64,000 nucleotides of DNA from Acinetobacter sp. B51(2017) (GCF_003711395.1 NZ_PJRJ01000002.1:114790-178789); one strand, 5' to 3'. Counted from the stretch's first letter, positions 11,053 through 20,536 are shown. Notes: a model not told the origin generated them from the letters alone. Translations and numbers: made by a program.

Positions 11053-11131
11053 TTTTGCTGTATACATAATAATTTTCAAAGATAAAATTAATTTAGAAAA
11101 TTAAGAGAGCTTAAGTCTAGGAGCAGATTGT

Positions 11132-11833
11132 ATGGAAATGGATTTTGCTTGTATGCCTAAAGATACCTTATATGTATTGGCAACAGTTTATGGCTACATG
11201 TGTTACCCCAATCCAAAAGACATCGATAAAAGAGACTGTTTTATTGCTCAATATATTATTAAAAATTATCACGAATTCTTGGAAAGTGTGCCAATAGATT
11301 ATGCACGTAAAGCATTAAATTTTTATGATGAGAAGTTAGGTTTGAGAAATGCAAATAATGCAGAAGTACTTCTACATATTAAGGAGGGATGTTTAGCAGG
11401 TGCTATGTATATTACTCTTTTGGAAATGAAAGCAGGCGGTGGACAACAACCAAGCGTTAATAAAGCTAAATTTTTAACCTACGAAATTTATTCTAAAAGA
11501 GCTATCTCTGAACATGGTGTAAAAATAGAAGTTACAGATGCCGAAAAGGTTGGAAGAGCATGGAATAGATACAAATGGGTTGCTCCTATGTGGGCTTCAA
11601 CTCTTTTAATAGCGGATGGTGTTCTTTCTTTAACTAATGTAAAGGATAACCCAAGCTTATTTTTTGGTCTAATTAATTGTTTGAATAGTAAATCAAAGGA
11701 TTTAAACTTGAAATTTGAATGTTGGAAATTCCCTAATGGACATGATTTTCCAAAAATTGAATTAGAAACTGTAGGTTTAAGCGCGTTAAATAGAGAAAAA
11801 CTTTCTAAATATGATTATAAAAATCGCTACTAG
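11132..11833 (+). CDS. Protein of unknown function in a small low-GC island
   Basis: 233 residues, not recognised. It opens MEMDFACMPKDTLYVLATVYGYM; the middle is helical and charged (KAKFLTYEIYSKRAISEHGVKIEVTDAEKVGRAWNRYKW), followed by a mildly hydrophobic stretch (VAPMWASTLLIADGVLSL) that may be one buried helix rather than a true membrane span. No signal peptide or zinc motif is evident. AGGAG (11119-11123) gives the ATG a good ribosome site. Codon use is clearly more AT-rich than in obg/proB. The next gene, on the same strand 85 bp later, is a Rha-type phage regulator, so phage or other mobile ancestry is the most economical idea. That says nothing about function. Confidence 0.6.
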   Translation: MEMDFACMPKDTLYVLATVYGYMCYPNPKDIDKRDCFIAQYIIKNYHEFLESVPIDYARKALNFYDEKLGLRNANNAEVLLHIKEGCLAGAMYITLLEMKAGGGQQPSVNKAKFLTYEIYSKRAISEHGVKIEVTDAEKVGRAWNRYKWVAPMWASTLLIADGVLSLTNVKDNPSLFFGLINCLNSKSKDLNLKFECWKFPNGHDFPKIELETVGLSALNREKLSKYDYKNRY

Positions 11834-11918
11834 AACAGAAAAAGGAGTTCTATTTCCATAACTATAAAACTAACGATAATTAGAAAGCATGTGAAACACT
11901 ATAAAGGAGTAGATCCAC

Positions 11919-12404
11919 ATGCCAAATCAATTAGCTTTTATCAAAAATGGTCAAGTTGTTACAACAGACTTAATTTTAGCTAAAGTTTTTAATAAAAAAT
12001 CGACTGAAGTTAGACGAGCAATCAAAAATCTCAAATTTAATGAGAAATTTAGAGCAAACAATTTTTTGCACAGCACTTGTATAGATCCATGCAAAAAAGA
12101 ATGCCCGAGTTATCTAATAACAAAGGAAGGATTCTTTTTACTAAGTGTTCGGATGAGTGGCAAAAAGACAGAATCAGAACAAATCCAATATATACATGTA
12201 TTTAATCTAGAAGAGAGTAATTTAAATATTTCAATTCATATGTTTAATGAACTTTGCCGATCCGTAGAAGCAATAAAATATGATATTCAACAATTTGCTT
12301 ATAGTGAGATGAAAAAAAAGTACATTCAACTAAGTTTAGAAAAATGCTTAAAAGATGTTAAAGAAAATCTACAACTTGACTTATTTACTAATATAGAAAG
12401 ATAA
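11919..12404 (+). CDS. Rha-family phage regulatory protein
   Basis: 161 residues. The Rha domain occupies about residues 8-105: VVTTDLILAKVFNKKSTEVRRAIKNL (the 'ssr-VA-FGK-H--VLR-I' start), FRANNFLHSTC, then SYLITKEGFFLLSVRMSGKKTESEQIQYIHVFN, matching the family's Y-LTKDGF-LL-M-F-GKKA---K--YI-AFN pattern. Rha proteins are carried by temperate phages, where they act as regulators (in P22-like phages Rha interferes with growth in IHF-deficient hosts). Many have a second C-terminal DNA-binding domain; here only about 55 helical residues follow, so this is a short form. Shine-Dalgarno AAGGAG (11904-11909) is clear. Base composition is as low-GC as the preceding gene. Confidence 0.75.
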   Translation: MPNQLAFIKNGQVVTTDLILAKVFNKKSTEVRRAIKNLKFNEKFRANNFLHSTCIDPCKKECPSYLITKEGFFLLSVRMSGKKTESEQIQYIHVFNLEESNLNISIHMFNELCRSVEAIKYDIQQFAYSEMKKKYIQLSLEKCLKDVKENLQLDLFTNIER

Positions 12405-12480
12405 AGAATTTTCTAGATGTGACTAGCTACATAGCGGATTGATAAAGATATATTGGTTTGGGTGATTCTTATAATAAACG

Positions 12481-12511
12481 AAAAAAATCCCGCCTTCGAG
12501 CGGGATTTTTT
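12481..12511. terminator. Bidirectional terminator at the right edge of the island
   Basis: Stem AAAAATCCCGC / GCGGGATTTTT (12483-12493 and 12500-12510), loop CTTCGA. It sits between the Rha-like gene (+) and the SIMPL gene (-). Confidence 0.85.
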
Positions 12512-12516
12512 ATGCC

Positions 12517-13212
12517 TTATTTAAATTGAATTGAACCATTGGCAGTCACGCTAATTTTTGATTCACCCGCTGCCACAGCTTGTTCAGGCACCGCATCACT
12601 TGCAGCTTTCATCATCGCCATACGAGGCATAGGCGAGCCATAGTGATTGGTGTTGATATTTAAGCTCACCAATTGATAGCCTGATTTATGCCATGCCTTG
12701 CTCATCGTATCAGCACGTTGTTGGAAGTTTTTAGAGGCTTCTAACATCAGCTCATTTTCAACTTTTTTACGTTTTTGTTCAGACACCGAAAAATTAATCG
12801 AACTGACTTGGAAATGTTGTTGTAACTCAGCAATCAATTGACTTGCTGCTTTAAAATCACCACTTTCAAGACGTATTTCGCTACGACCACGCCATTCCTT
12901 GAGCTTGCGATTTTCAGAATCATAAATTGGATAGGTACTTTGGGCGCCCGTTTCGAGCTTGACCTGTGGGTAATGTTTGGCAGTTGCCAAGGCTTGATTC
13001 ATGCGCTGATTGAGCTCTGTGGCTAAAGGCGCAGGTTGCTTGTTGGACTTTTCAATATATAAGGTGGCATGCATTAAATCATTGGAAATTTCACGCTCAG
13101 CTTCGGCTTGGATATTGACGACATTATAATTCAGCGTCTCTGCATGGGCATGGCTTAAAATAAGAGGGCTAAAAGCGGAAATAGTAGAGACGATAAGCGC
13201 AATTTTATACAT
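12517..13212 (-). CDS. SIMPL-domain (DUF541) periplasmic protein
   Basis: 231 residues from the ATG at 13210-13212. An N-terminal signal peptide (MYKIALIVSTISAFSPLILSHAHAE) is followed by one SIMPL domain: NVVNIQAEAEREISNDLMHATLYIEKSN, LNQRMNQALATAKHYPQVKLETGAQSTYPIYD and, near the end, SKISVTANGSIQF. E. coli YggE, the best known member, is linked to oxidative-stress protection; the molecular activity is unclear. A GTG at 13224 would add four residues; neither start has a strong ribosome site. It is a single gene that converges with the island. Confidence 0.85.
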   Translation of the reverse strand: MYKIALIVSTISAFSPLILSHAHAETLNYNVVNIQAEAEREISNDLMHATLYIEKSNKQPAPLATELNQRMNQALATAKHYPQVKLETGAQSTYPIYDSENRKLKEWRGRSEIRLESGDFKAASQLIAELQQHFQVSSINFSVSEQKRKKVENELMLEASKNFQQRADTMSKAWHKSGYQLVSLNINTNHYGSPMPRMAMMKAASDAVPEQAVAAGESKISVTANGSIQFK

Positions 13213-13665
13213 AAAATAGATCACTGTTGCAGAACAATTCTTCTGCTCATGTTAAGCGTGCTTTAAGTAAAAAATAAGTTCAGTTTGTGGTAGGAGTGTA
13301 AAGAGAATAAAAGATTAAAAATAAAAGAAATATAAATAAAAATAGAGACTTACATAAGATAGGCTGTTTAACTCAACTCTTGATCAAAAACCAGTTAAAA
13401 AAATTATAAAAAATAAGGATTTCTTTCAATTGTCATAATATGCGATGATAATTCCAACTATTGGTTGGTCCAATCCGTTTTTTTAACGAGTTTAACAGCG
13501 ATAAAACGCCGAAAGTTGTTTATTTTTTACAAAAATTCGGTATCATCGCGCTCCTAGTTATGACGAACAACAAACAGCGTCAAACTAAGATATAAAGCAC
13601 CGAGTCAAAGACCACAAGTCCCCCGACTTATTTCTTTCAACCCATATCAGAGATGGTAATTCGAT
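13213..13665. other. Intergenic region upstream of dat
   Basis: About 450 bp, very AT-rich in its left half, no credible reading frame. It must hold the promoters for the SIMPL gene (-) and dat-ddc (+). A TATCAT near 13540 with TTGTTT 19 bp upstream is a weak candidate for dat. The double inverted repeat at 13454-13474 is listed separately. Confidence 0.5.
13454..13474. promoter_or_regulatory. Overlapping inverted repeats, possible operator for dat-ddc
   Basis: CCAACTATTGGTTGG (13454-13468) pairs CCAAC with GTTGG, and ATTGGTTGGTCCAAT (13460-13474) pairs ATTGG with CCAAT. They lie about 190 bp before dat and upstream of the candidate promoter. The regulator is unknown. Confidence 0.3.
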
Positions 13666-15039
13666 ATGAGCGTTACTTCAGTAAACCCTGCCTCTACTTC
13701 TACTAACGAATACTATTTGACTCGCCAAAGTCAAATGGAATCTAACGTGCGTAGTTATCCACGTAAATTACCGTTAGCGATTGCAAAAGCGCAAGGGTGT
13801 TGGGTTACCGATGTTGAAGGTACACAGTACCTTGATTGTTTAGCTGGGGCAGGTACCTTGGCGTTAGGTCATAACCATCCTGCGGTTATTCAAAGTATTC
13901 AAGACACGCTAGCAAGCGGCTTGCCATTACATACTTTAGACTTAACGACACCTTTAAAAGATGCATTTACTGAAGCATTACTTGAACAATTACCAGGTGG
14001 TAAGGAAGAGTATTGCTTGCAGTTCTGTGGTCCATCTGGTGCAGATGCGACAGAAGCTGCGGTAAAACTGGCTAAAACCTTTACTGGTCGTGGCACAGTG
14101 ATTAGCTTCTCTGGTGGTTACCATGGTATGACACATGGTTCACTGGCGATGACAGGTAACTTATCTGCTAAAAATGCCGTAAACAACTTAATGCCAGGCG
14201 TACAATTCATGCCATATCCGCATGAATACCGTTGCCCATTAGGCTTAGGTGGTGAAGCGGGTGTAGATGCTTTAACTTATTTCTTTGAAAACTTCATTGA
14301 AGATGTAGAAAGCGGTGTAACTAAACCTGCAGCTGTTATTCTTGAAGCGATTCAAGGTGAAGGCGGTGTAGTGACTGCACCTGTAAAATGGTTAAAGAAA
14401 ATCCGTGAAGTGACTGAAAAACACAACATCGTGTTAATTCTTGACGAAGTTCAAGCGGGCTTTGCACGTTCAGGTAAAATGTTTGCCTTTGAACATGCAG
14501 GTATCGAACCTGATGTTGTAGTCATGTCTAAAGCGGTCGGTGGTAGCTTACCACTTGCAGTACTGGGTATTAAACGTAAGTTTGATGCTTGGCAGCCAGC
14601 GGGTCACACGGGTACTTTCCGTGGTAACCAATTGGCGATGGGTACAGGTCTTGCAACGATCAAAACGATCAAAGAGCAAAACTTGGCACAAAACGCGCAA
14701 GAGCGTGGTGATTATCTACAAGCTGAATTGAAAAAATTAGCAGCAGAATTCCCATGTATCGGTAACGTACGTGGCCGTGGCTTAATGATCGGCGTTGAAA
14801 TTGTTGACGAACGTAAACCTGCTGACCATATGGGTTCATTACCTGCTGATTCACAATTGGCAGCGGCAATCCAAACCGCTTGTTTCAACAACCAATTGTT
14901 GTTAGAAAAAGGTGGTCGTAACGGTACAGTGATTCGTTTACTTTGCCCACTGATTATCACGCAAGAAGAATGTGTTGAAGTGATTGTTCGCTTCAAAAAA
15001 GCTCTTGCTGAAGCTCTAGTTGCTGTTCGAGGCGCGTAA
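13666..15039 (+). CDS. dat: L-2,4-diaminobutyrate:2-oxoglutarate 4-aminotransferase
   Basis: Class-III PLP aminotransferase, 457 residues, that makes L-2,4-diaminobutyrate from aspartate 4-semialdehyde with glutamate as amino donor; first of the two enzymes of 1,3-diaminopropane synthesis described in Acinetobacter. Visible: [17 protein letters not shown] (substrate/PLP entry), [16 protein letters not shown] (phosphate site), [31 protein letters not shown] and the Schiff-base Lys289 in [13 protein letters not shown]. The next gene, ddc, starts 2 bp after the stop, which fixes the assignment better than sequence alone. The ATG has a weak GAGATGG ribosome site. Codon bias suggests good expression. 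Confidence 0.94.
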   Translation: MSVTSVNPASTSTNEYYLTRQSQMESNVRSYPRKLPLAIAKAQGCWVTDVEGTQYLDCLAGAGTLALGHNHPAVIQSIQDTLASGLPLHTLDLTTPLKDAFTEALLEQLPGGKEEYCLQFCGPSGADATEAAVKLAKTFTGRGTVISFSGGYHGMTHGSLAMTGNLSAKNAVNNLMPGVQFMPYPHEYRCPLGLGGEAGVDALTYFFENFIEDVESGVTKPAAVILEAIQGEGGVVTAPVKWLKKIREVTEKHNIVLILDEVQAGFARSGKMFAFEHAGIEPDVVVMSKAVGGSLPLAVLGIKRKFDAWQPAGHTGTFRGNQLAMGTGLATIKTIKEQNLAQNAQERGDYLQAELKKLAAEFPCIGNVRGRGLMIGVEIVDERKPADHMGSLPADSQLAAAIQTACFNNQLLLEKGGRNGTVIRLLCPLIITQEECVEVIVRFKKALAEALVAVRGA

Positions 15040-15041
15040 TA

Positions 15042-16574
15042 ATGGTTGATTTTGCAGAACATCGTAAAGCGTTGCTCTGTAATGATGCTGCATCTATTGC
15101 TGACTATACCTCAGCAATGGATCAAGCGACCAAAGCGGTTGCTGCATGGTTACAAAACGACAAAATGTACACGGGCGGTAGCATTAAAGAGCTACGTAGC
15201 GCGATTGCATTTAATCCATCTAAACAAGGTTTGGGTGTTGAAAAGTCTTTAGAGCGTATGGTGGAGCTTTTCTTAAATAAAAGCTTAAAAGTACATCATC
15301 CGCATTCACTTGCGCATTTGCATTGTCCGACGATGGTTACCAGCCAAATCGCGGAAGTGTTAATTAACGCGACGAACCAATCAATGGACTCATGGGATCA
15401 AAGCCCGGCTGGTTCTTTGATGGAAGTTCAGCTGATTGACTGGTTACGTCAAAAAGTGGGTTACGGTGCAGGTCAAGCAGGTGTATTCACCTCTGGCGGT
15501 ACTCAGTCTAACTTAATGGGTGTACTTCTTGCGCGTGATGCCTGCATCGCGAAAAACTGGAAAGACGAAAACGGTAAGCCGTGGTCTGTTCAGCGTGATG
15601 GCGTACCAGCAGATGCGATGCGTAACGTCAAAGTCATTTGTTCTGAAAATGCACATTTCTCTGTGCAAAAGAACATGGCAATGATGGGCATGGGCTTCCA
15701 ATCGGTGGTGACTGTTCCTGTTGACGAAAATGCTCGTATGGACATGGACGCACTTGAAAAAACCATGGCGCACCTTCAGGCTGAAGGTAAGATCGTGGCA
15801 TGTGTCGTTGCAACTGCAGGTACAACCGATGCTGGTGCAATTGATCCACTGAAACAAGTACGTGAAATCACCAATAAATATGGCGCGTGGATGCATATCG
15901 ACGCAGCATGGGGTGGTGCTTTAATCTTGTCTAACGATCACCGTGATATGTTAGATGGTATCGAATTATCTGATTCGGTAACGCTTGATTTCCATAAGCA
16001 TTATTTCCAAACGATTTCGTGTGGCGCATTCTTACTGAAAGATGAAGCCAACTATCGCTTTATGCATTATGAAGCAGAGTACTTAAACTCAGCTTATGAT
16101 GAAGAGCACGGTGTTCCAAACTTAGTCTCTAAATCACTACAAACCACACGTCGTTTTGATGCACTTAAATTGTGGATGACCATTGAAGCATTAGGCGAAG
16201 AGCTATATGGTTCAATGATTGATCACGGTGTGACCTTAACACGTGAAGTTGCAGACTATATTACTGCAACTGATGGTTTAGAAATGCTGGTTGATCCACA
16301 ATTTGCTTCGGTATTGTTCCGTGTGATTCCTGCAGGTTATCCAGCAGAATTACTCGATACCTTAAACCAAAACGTCGCAGACGAATTATTTGCGCGTGGT
16401 GAAGCAAACATTGGTGTGACTAAAGTTGGTCAAGTTCAATCGTTGAAAATGACGACTTTAAGCCCAGTAGCAACTTTAGATAACGTGAAGAACTTGCTAG
16501 CACTGGTGTTAATCGAAGCTGATCGTATCAAAGGTGCAATCGCTGATGGTACTTATACACCTGCAATTGACTAA
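15042..16574 (+). CDS. ddc: L-2,4-diaminobutyrate decarboxylase
   Basis: Group-II PLP decarboxylase, 510 residues, converting 2,4-diaminobutyrate to 1,3-diaminopropane. Visible: [13 protein letters not shown] and the tetrapeptide region [14 protein letters not shown], the HVDAAWGG-equivalent [13 protein letters not shown], and the PLP lysine 319 in LDFHKHYFQ. The stop of dat and the ATG of ddc are separated by two bases, so translation is probably coupled. In A. baumannii 1,3-diaminopropane is a major polyamine, tied to surface motility. The operon ends at a strong hairpin. Confidence 0.95.
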   Translation: MVDFAEHRKALLCNDAASIADYTSAMDQATKAVAAWLQNDKMYTGGSIKELRSAIAFNPSKQGLGVEKSLERMVELFLNKSLKVHHPHSLAHLHCPTMVTSQIAEVLINATNQSMDSWDQSPAGSLMEVQLIDWLRQKVGYGAGQAGVFTSGGTQSNLMGVLLARDACIAKNWKDENGKPWSVQRDGVPADAMRNVKVICSENAHFSVQKNMAMMGMGFQSVVTVPVDENARMDMDALEKTMAHLQAEGKIVACVVATAGTTDAGAIDPLKQVREITNKYGAWMHIDAAWGGALILSNDHRDMLDGIELSDSVTLDFHKHYFQTISCGAFLLKDEANYRFMHYEAEYLNSAYDEEHGVPNLVSKSLQTTRRFDALKLWMTIEALGEELYGSMIDHGVTLTREVADYITATDGLEMLVDPQFASVLFRVIPAGYPAELLDTLNQNVADELFARGEANIGVTKVGQVQSLKMTTLSPVATLDNVKNLLALVLIEADRIKGAIADGTYTPAID

Positions 16575-16599
16575 ATCTGAGCATTAGGTTGATTTCAAG

Positions 16600-16626
16600 A
16601 AAAGCACCCTTTAGGGTGCTTTTTTA
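16600..16626 (+). terminator. Terminator after ddc
   Basis: Stem AAAGCACCCT (16601-16610) / AGGGTGCTTT (16613-16622) with a T run. Confidence 0.85.
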
Positions 16627-16631
16627 ATGCA

Positions 16632-16646
16632 TGCACAAAATGTGCA
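16632..16646. promoter_or_regulatory. Perfect palindrome upstream of the aldehyde dehydrogenase, possible Lrp-type operator
   Basis: TGCACAAAATGTGCA: six-base arms around AAA. ATGCAT elements flank it (16627-16632 and 16661-16666). Related TGCA palindromes lie in the Lrp/ipdC intergenic region, so one regulator may control both transcripts. Confidence 0.4.
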
Positions 16647-16732
16647 ATTCTTGCAAAAAAATGCATACTTTGCCGGGCTTAAATCAGCTAACTTGAATAG
16701 ACAACAACAATAGTCGCATTCAGGATGAATCC

Positions 16733-18163
16733 ATGACTCAATTGCATATTCCGCATCATGTACCTTGCATTATACAAGGTCAAGCCACACAAGGTTTAGC
16801 TGATTCATTTGCTGTGCTTAATCCGGCTACAGAACGTATTATTGCCTTATGTAGTAGCCCCTCTGCTGAGCAAATTGAATATACTATATCCACTGCCCAG
16901 CATGCCTTGAGCACTTGGCAGCACAGTGATGAAGCAACGCGAAAAGCTGTACTCATGCGTATTGCATTAGGGATTGAACAACATGCCGATGAATTGGCGC
17001 AGCTCATTGTACAAGAACAAGGTAAACCTCTAAGTTTGGCACATACAGAAGTGGCTGCTGCAATTGCATGGACACGCTATCAGGCGAGCCTTGACTTAAG
17101 TCCTGAGGTTTTACAAGATGATGCAGAAAAACGGATCGAATTACATCACCGACCAATGGGCATTGTTGTTTCAATCACCCCGTGGAATTGGCCACTGATG
17201 ATTGCTATTTGGCATATTATGCCAGCTTTACGTGCAGGTAATGTGGTGATTAATAAGCCCTCAGAATATACCCCACTGGCAACAGCCAAACTGGTGCAAA
17301 TCATGCAGCGTGAATTACCTGCTGGCGTGGTTTCTATTCTGACAGGTGATGCTGAAACGGGAGCACAGCTTAGCCAGCATCCTTTAGTCAATAAAATTGT
17401 ATTTACGGGTTCAATCCAAACTGGTTTAAAAATTAAACAACACACTGCCGCGAGTTTTAAACATCTAACGCTTGAGTTAGGCGGGAATGATGCTGGAATT
17501 GTATTACCTGACAGTGATTTAGATAAAATTGCAGCACGAATTTTTAATGCTGCATTTATCAATATGGGACAAACCTGTGCAGCTTTAAAGCGCGTCTATG
17601 TGCATGAAAGTCAATATGCAGCATTAAGCCAGCGCTTAGCAAATTTGGCTGAAACACAAATACTCGGTGATGGTTTAGCACCTGAAACGACCTTCGGCCC
17701 TGTGCAAAATGCTAAACACTACCAAAAAGTCAAGCAATTGATTACCGAGGCATGCACAGAAGGTGCACAGGTATTGACTACAGCACAACCACTGCCTGCA
17801 CAAGGCTATTTTATTGCGCCTACGATTTTAATCCATGTCAATGCCAAAAGTCGTGTGGTTCAAGAAGAGCAATTTGGTCCTGTATTACCGATATTAAGCT
17901 ATCAAAATGTAGAACAGGTTTTAACAGAGTTGCAACACAGTGATTATGCTTTAGGGGCCTCGATTTGGTCATCAGATATAGACAAGGCACAACGCTATAT
18001 TCAGCATTTAAATTGCGGTACGGTGTGGCTCAATACTCATGCTGAGGTGCTGCCGCATGTACCATTTGGCGGATGGAAACATTCAGGTTTAGGCGTACAA
18101 TTTGGACAACAAGGTTTATTAGAAAATACCTTGTCGCAAGTGATCCATATTCACAAAGGGTAG
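16733..18163 (+). CDS. NAD(P)-dependent aldehyde dehydrogenase
   Basis: 476 residues of the ALDH superfamily. Catalytic Cys282 (NMGQTCAALKRVYV), general base Glu248 (LTLELGGNDAG), the Rossmann turn FTGSIQTG, the proline-rich SITPWNWPLMIAIWHIMPAL and the C-terminal VPFGGWKHSGLG are all present. AGGA 8 bp before the ATG sets the start. Its neighbours are an Lrp-type regulator, a ThDP-dependent 2-oxoacid decarboxylase and an amino-acid permease, so it probably oxidises the aldehyde made by that decarboxylase (for example phenylacetaldehyde or indoleacetaldehyde) to the acid. A role in oxidising aldehydes from diamines, given dat-ddc upstream, is an alternative. Confidence 0.88.
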   Translation: MTQLHIPHHVPCIIQGQATQGLADSFAVLNPATERIIALCSSPSAEQIEYTISTAQHALSTWQHSDEATRKAVLMRIALGIEQHADELAQLIVQEQGKPLSLAHTEVAAAIAWTRYQASLDLSPEVLQDDAEKRIELHHRPMGIVVSITPWNWPLMIAIWHIMPALRAGNVVINKPSEYTPLATAKLVQIMQRELPAGVVSILTGDAETGAQLSQHPLVNKIVFTGSIQTGLKIKQHTAASFKHLTLELGGNDAGIVLPDSDLDKIAARIFNAAFINMGQTCAALKRVYVHESQYAALSQRLANLAETQILGDGLAPETTFGPVQNAKHYQKVKQLITEACTEGAQVLTTAQPLPAQGYFIAPTILIHVNAKSRVVQEEQFGPVLPILSYQNVEQVLTELQHSDYALGASIWSSDIDKAQRYIQHLNCGTVWLNTHAEVLPHVPFGGWKHSGLGVQFGQQGLLENTLSQVIHIHKG

Positions 18164-18186
18164 TGTCTATTAAAGCAGATTTAAAC

Positions 18187-18216
18187 AACGCTCAAATCTA
18201 GATTTGAGCGTTTTGT
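18187..18216. terminator. Bidirectional terminator between aldehyde dehydrogenase and Lrp gene
   Basis: A perfect 26-bp palindrome centred on TCTAGA (18187-18212), followed by TTTT on the plus strand; the genes converge here. Confidence 0.7.
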
Positions 18217-18217
18217 T

Positions 18218-18691
18218 TTATAGCGCTAAACCGCGGCTTAGTCGTGCAGAGGTCGAGGCATCTTTAAATTTATTAAGCACGATATAGGATTTAATATGTC
18301 CAATTACTTCACAACTTAACAGTTTATCAGTCACAAAATTGGCCAAAATTTCTAAATTTTGTGCCGCCACTTTAAGCATGAAATCAGCATCACCACTTAA
18401 AGAAAAAGCTTCTTGAATGGCATCTTCATCGGCTATCAATTGCTGTAAGGCCATTTTGGCCGCGGCATCATGGGTTTTTAATTTAATTTGTACCATTGCC
18501 ACCACACTTAAGCCTAAAGCTGCTGGATCAATTCGCGCGCTATAGCCCAAAATAATCCCTTTTTGCTCTAATAGTTGCCGTCGTCTTGAACATTGTGAAG
18601 CAGATAAACCGATTAAGTCACCTATTTCTTGATTGGTGAGCCGACCATTGTGTTGGAGTGCATAAATGATTTTCCAATCAAATTTATCCAT
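18218..18691 (-). CDS. Lrp/AsnC-family transcriptional regulator
   Basis: 157 residues. N-terminal winged HTH (about 1-60: MDKFDWKIIYALQHNGRLTNQEIGDLIGLSASQCSRRRQLLEQKGII) and a C-terminal RAM/AsnC effector domain (about 65-145: VVAMVQIKLKTHD..., SLSGDADFMLKVAA). Such proteins bind an amino acid and switch an adjacent transport or catabolic gene. It is divergent from the decarboxylase-permease pair, with a 129-bp gap containing a TGCATTATGCA palindrome, the likely operator. It probably controls the aldehyde dehydrogenase as well. Confidence 0.9.
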   Translation of the reverse strand: MDKFDWKIIYALQHNGRLTNQEIGDLIGLSASQCSRRRQLLEQKGIILGYSARIDPAALGLSVVAMVQIKLKTHDAAAKMALQQLIADEDAIQEAFSLSGDADFMLKVAAQNLEILANFVTDKLLSCEVIGHIKSYIVLNKFKDASTSARLSRGLAL

Positions 18692-18745
18692 TGCATCGAA
18701 TCCTTGCTTGATACACGTTTTATGTATTTTTTATTGATTATGCTG

Positions 18746-18756
18746 TGCATTATGCA
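18746..18756. promoter_or_regulatory. Palindrome between Lrp gene and ipdC, probable operator
   Basis: TGCATTATGCA with the extension TGTGC on the left, followed about 20 bp later by the half-match GAAATGCAAT. It is placed centrally in the divergent promoter region, as expected for an Lrp-type site. Confidence 0.4.
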
Positions 18757-18820
18757 TGAAATCGAAAAATGAAATGCAATATTCTGTTATTTACAGCGTC
18801 ATATAACAGGAACAATAACA

Positions 18821-20536
18821 ATGTTTATGGAAATCGGTCAGTATCTAAATCAGCGCCTTGTCGAGATGGGTATTGGGCATGTCTTTGGTGTGCCAGGTGA
18901 TTTTAATCTGTCTTATTTAGAACAGTTGGAACAGGATACGAATTTAGCATTTATTGGCAATTGTAATGAGTTAAATGCAGCTTATGCCGCAGATGGCTAT
19001 GCACGCCAAAATGGTATTGCCGCTTTATTAACTACCTATGGGGTAGGTGATTTAAGCGCGATCAATGGCATTGCAGGCGCTTATGCCGAAGGTGTGGCAT
19101 TGGTACATATTTCAGGTATTCCACCATTACATGCAGTGAACAGCGGTGCATTGTTACACCATACTTTAGTGGATGGTAATTATCAAAACATCATGCAATG
19201 TATGCGTGAATTTACGGTGGCACAAACCCGTTTAAGCCCCAGTAATGCCGTGGCTGAAATTGATCGTGTCTTAAAACAATGTGTTTTACAGCAGCGTCCA
19301 GTACATATTCAATTGCCTTCTGATATTACTCATATTCGTGTAGAGGTTAATCATAAAGCACTGGATTTAAGCCCTGCTCAAACTGATCCAGTGCTGTTAC
19401 AGCAAACTGTGACGCAAATTTTAGCTCAGCTAAAGCAAGCCAAACGGCCAATTTTACTGCTTGATCATCCTGCATCTACATGGCAACTGACCGAAGTGTT
19501 ACAACAATGGGCGGAGCAGCTTAATCTACCGTATGCTTGCTTAAACACGACTAAAAATATTATGGATGAGGCTTCAGCTTTATTTGCAGGTGTATATGTA
19601 GGTGCGGCTAATCCACAGACCCAAGTATTGGTGGAACAGTCAGATTGTGTAATTGCGATAGGCGTGCGTTTTACTGATGTGGCGACAGCATTTTTCTCGC
19701 AGAAATTACATGCTCAACAGATGATTAGTCTGAATAGAGATACCATTTGTATTGGTGAGCAACAGATTGTTGGGGTTGGTTTATCTGAGCTATGTCATGC
19801 TTTACTTCGTCGGACTCAACAACTGCCTCAAGCCAAAATCAACATTCAGCCACAGCCCTTAGAACTAGTCGCAGCTGATTTTGAGTTGGAGCAGGCTTTG
19901 AGCCATGCCTGGTTATGGCAGCAAATTGCCCCTTTTATTCGGGCAGATGATGTGATTGTCGCAGAGATTGGTACTGCCAATGCAGGCTTATCGAGCTTAG
20001 TATTCCCTAAAAGCGTTGATTATATTGCCCAGCCGATTTGGGGTTCTATCGGTTATACCTTACCTGCATTATTAGGCAGTATGTTGGCAGCACCCAAGCG
20101 GCGCCATCTGCTCTTTATTGGGGATGGTTCCATTCAGTTGACTATTCAAGAACTTTCGACGATTTTACGTCTGGGGCTCAAGCCGATCATCTTTGTATTA
20201 AATAATGGCGGCTATACTATTGAGCGCTTAATTATGGGAGAAAACGCCCGTTATAACGATGTACAAAATTGGCAATATAGTCAGTTTGCACAGGTTTTTG
20301 CTGCCAATCAGCCACATCAAGCGCATGTGGTGCATACTCATCAGCAATTAAGTGAAACTTTAAACCATGTACAGGTCAGTCAATCGCTGTGTTTGATTGA
20401 ATTAAAGCTCCAGCCTATGGATGCGCCTGAACGGTTAAAACAGTTTGGGCAAGTGGTGGCACGTTATGACTATGGTGATTATGGCTATACTAAACTCAAC
20501 CAGCCTAAGCAGATCGACTATCAAGATGCAATCTAG
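18821..20536 (+). CDS. ipdC: ThDP-dependent indolepyruvate/phenylpyruvate decarboxylase
   Basis: 571 residues of the pyruvate decarboxylase/IpdC family: decarboxylates an aromatic 2-oxoacid to the aldehyde. Visible: the start GQYLNQRLVEMGIGHVFGVPGDFNLSYLE, catalytic Glu50 (FIGNCNELNAAYAADGYAR), HTLVDG with the His pair of the active site, and the ThDP/Mg motif GDG (434-436) to NN (461-462). AGGAA 8 bp upstream supports the first ATG at 18821. The permease follows 49 bp after the stop. The substrate (indolepyruvate or phenylpyruvate) cannot be settled from sequence; no aromatic aminotransferase lies nearby. Confidence 0.85.
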   Translation: MFMEIGQYLNQRLVEMGIGHVFGVPGDFNLSYLEQLEQDTNLAFIGNCNELNAAYAADGYARQNGIAALLTTYGVGDLSAINGIAGAYAEGVALVHISGIPPLHAVNSGALLHHTLVDGNYQNIMQCMREFTVAQTRLSPSNAVAEIDRVLKQCVLQQRPVHIQLPSDITHIRVEVNHKALDLSPAQTDPVLLQQTVTQILAQLKQAKRPILLLDHPASTWQLTEVLQQWAEQLNLPYACLNTTKNIMDEASALFAGVYVGAANPQTQVLVEQSDCVIAIGVRFTDVATAFFSQKLHAQQMISLNRDTICIGEQQIVGVGLSELCHALLRRTQQLPQAKINIQPQPLELVAADFELEQALSHAWLWQQIAPFIRADDVIVAEIGTANAGLSSLVFPKSVDYIAQPIWGSIGYTLPALLGSMLAAPKRRHLLFIGDGSIQLTIQELSTILRLGLKPIIFVLNNGGYTIERLIMGENARYNDVQNWQYSQFAQVFAANQPHQAHVVHTHQQLSETLNHVQVSQSLCLIELKLQPMDAPERLKQFGQVVARYDYGDYGYTKLNQPKQIDYQDAI

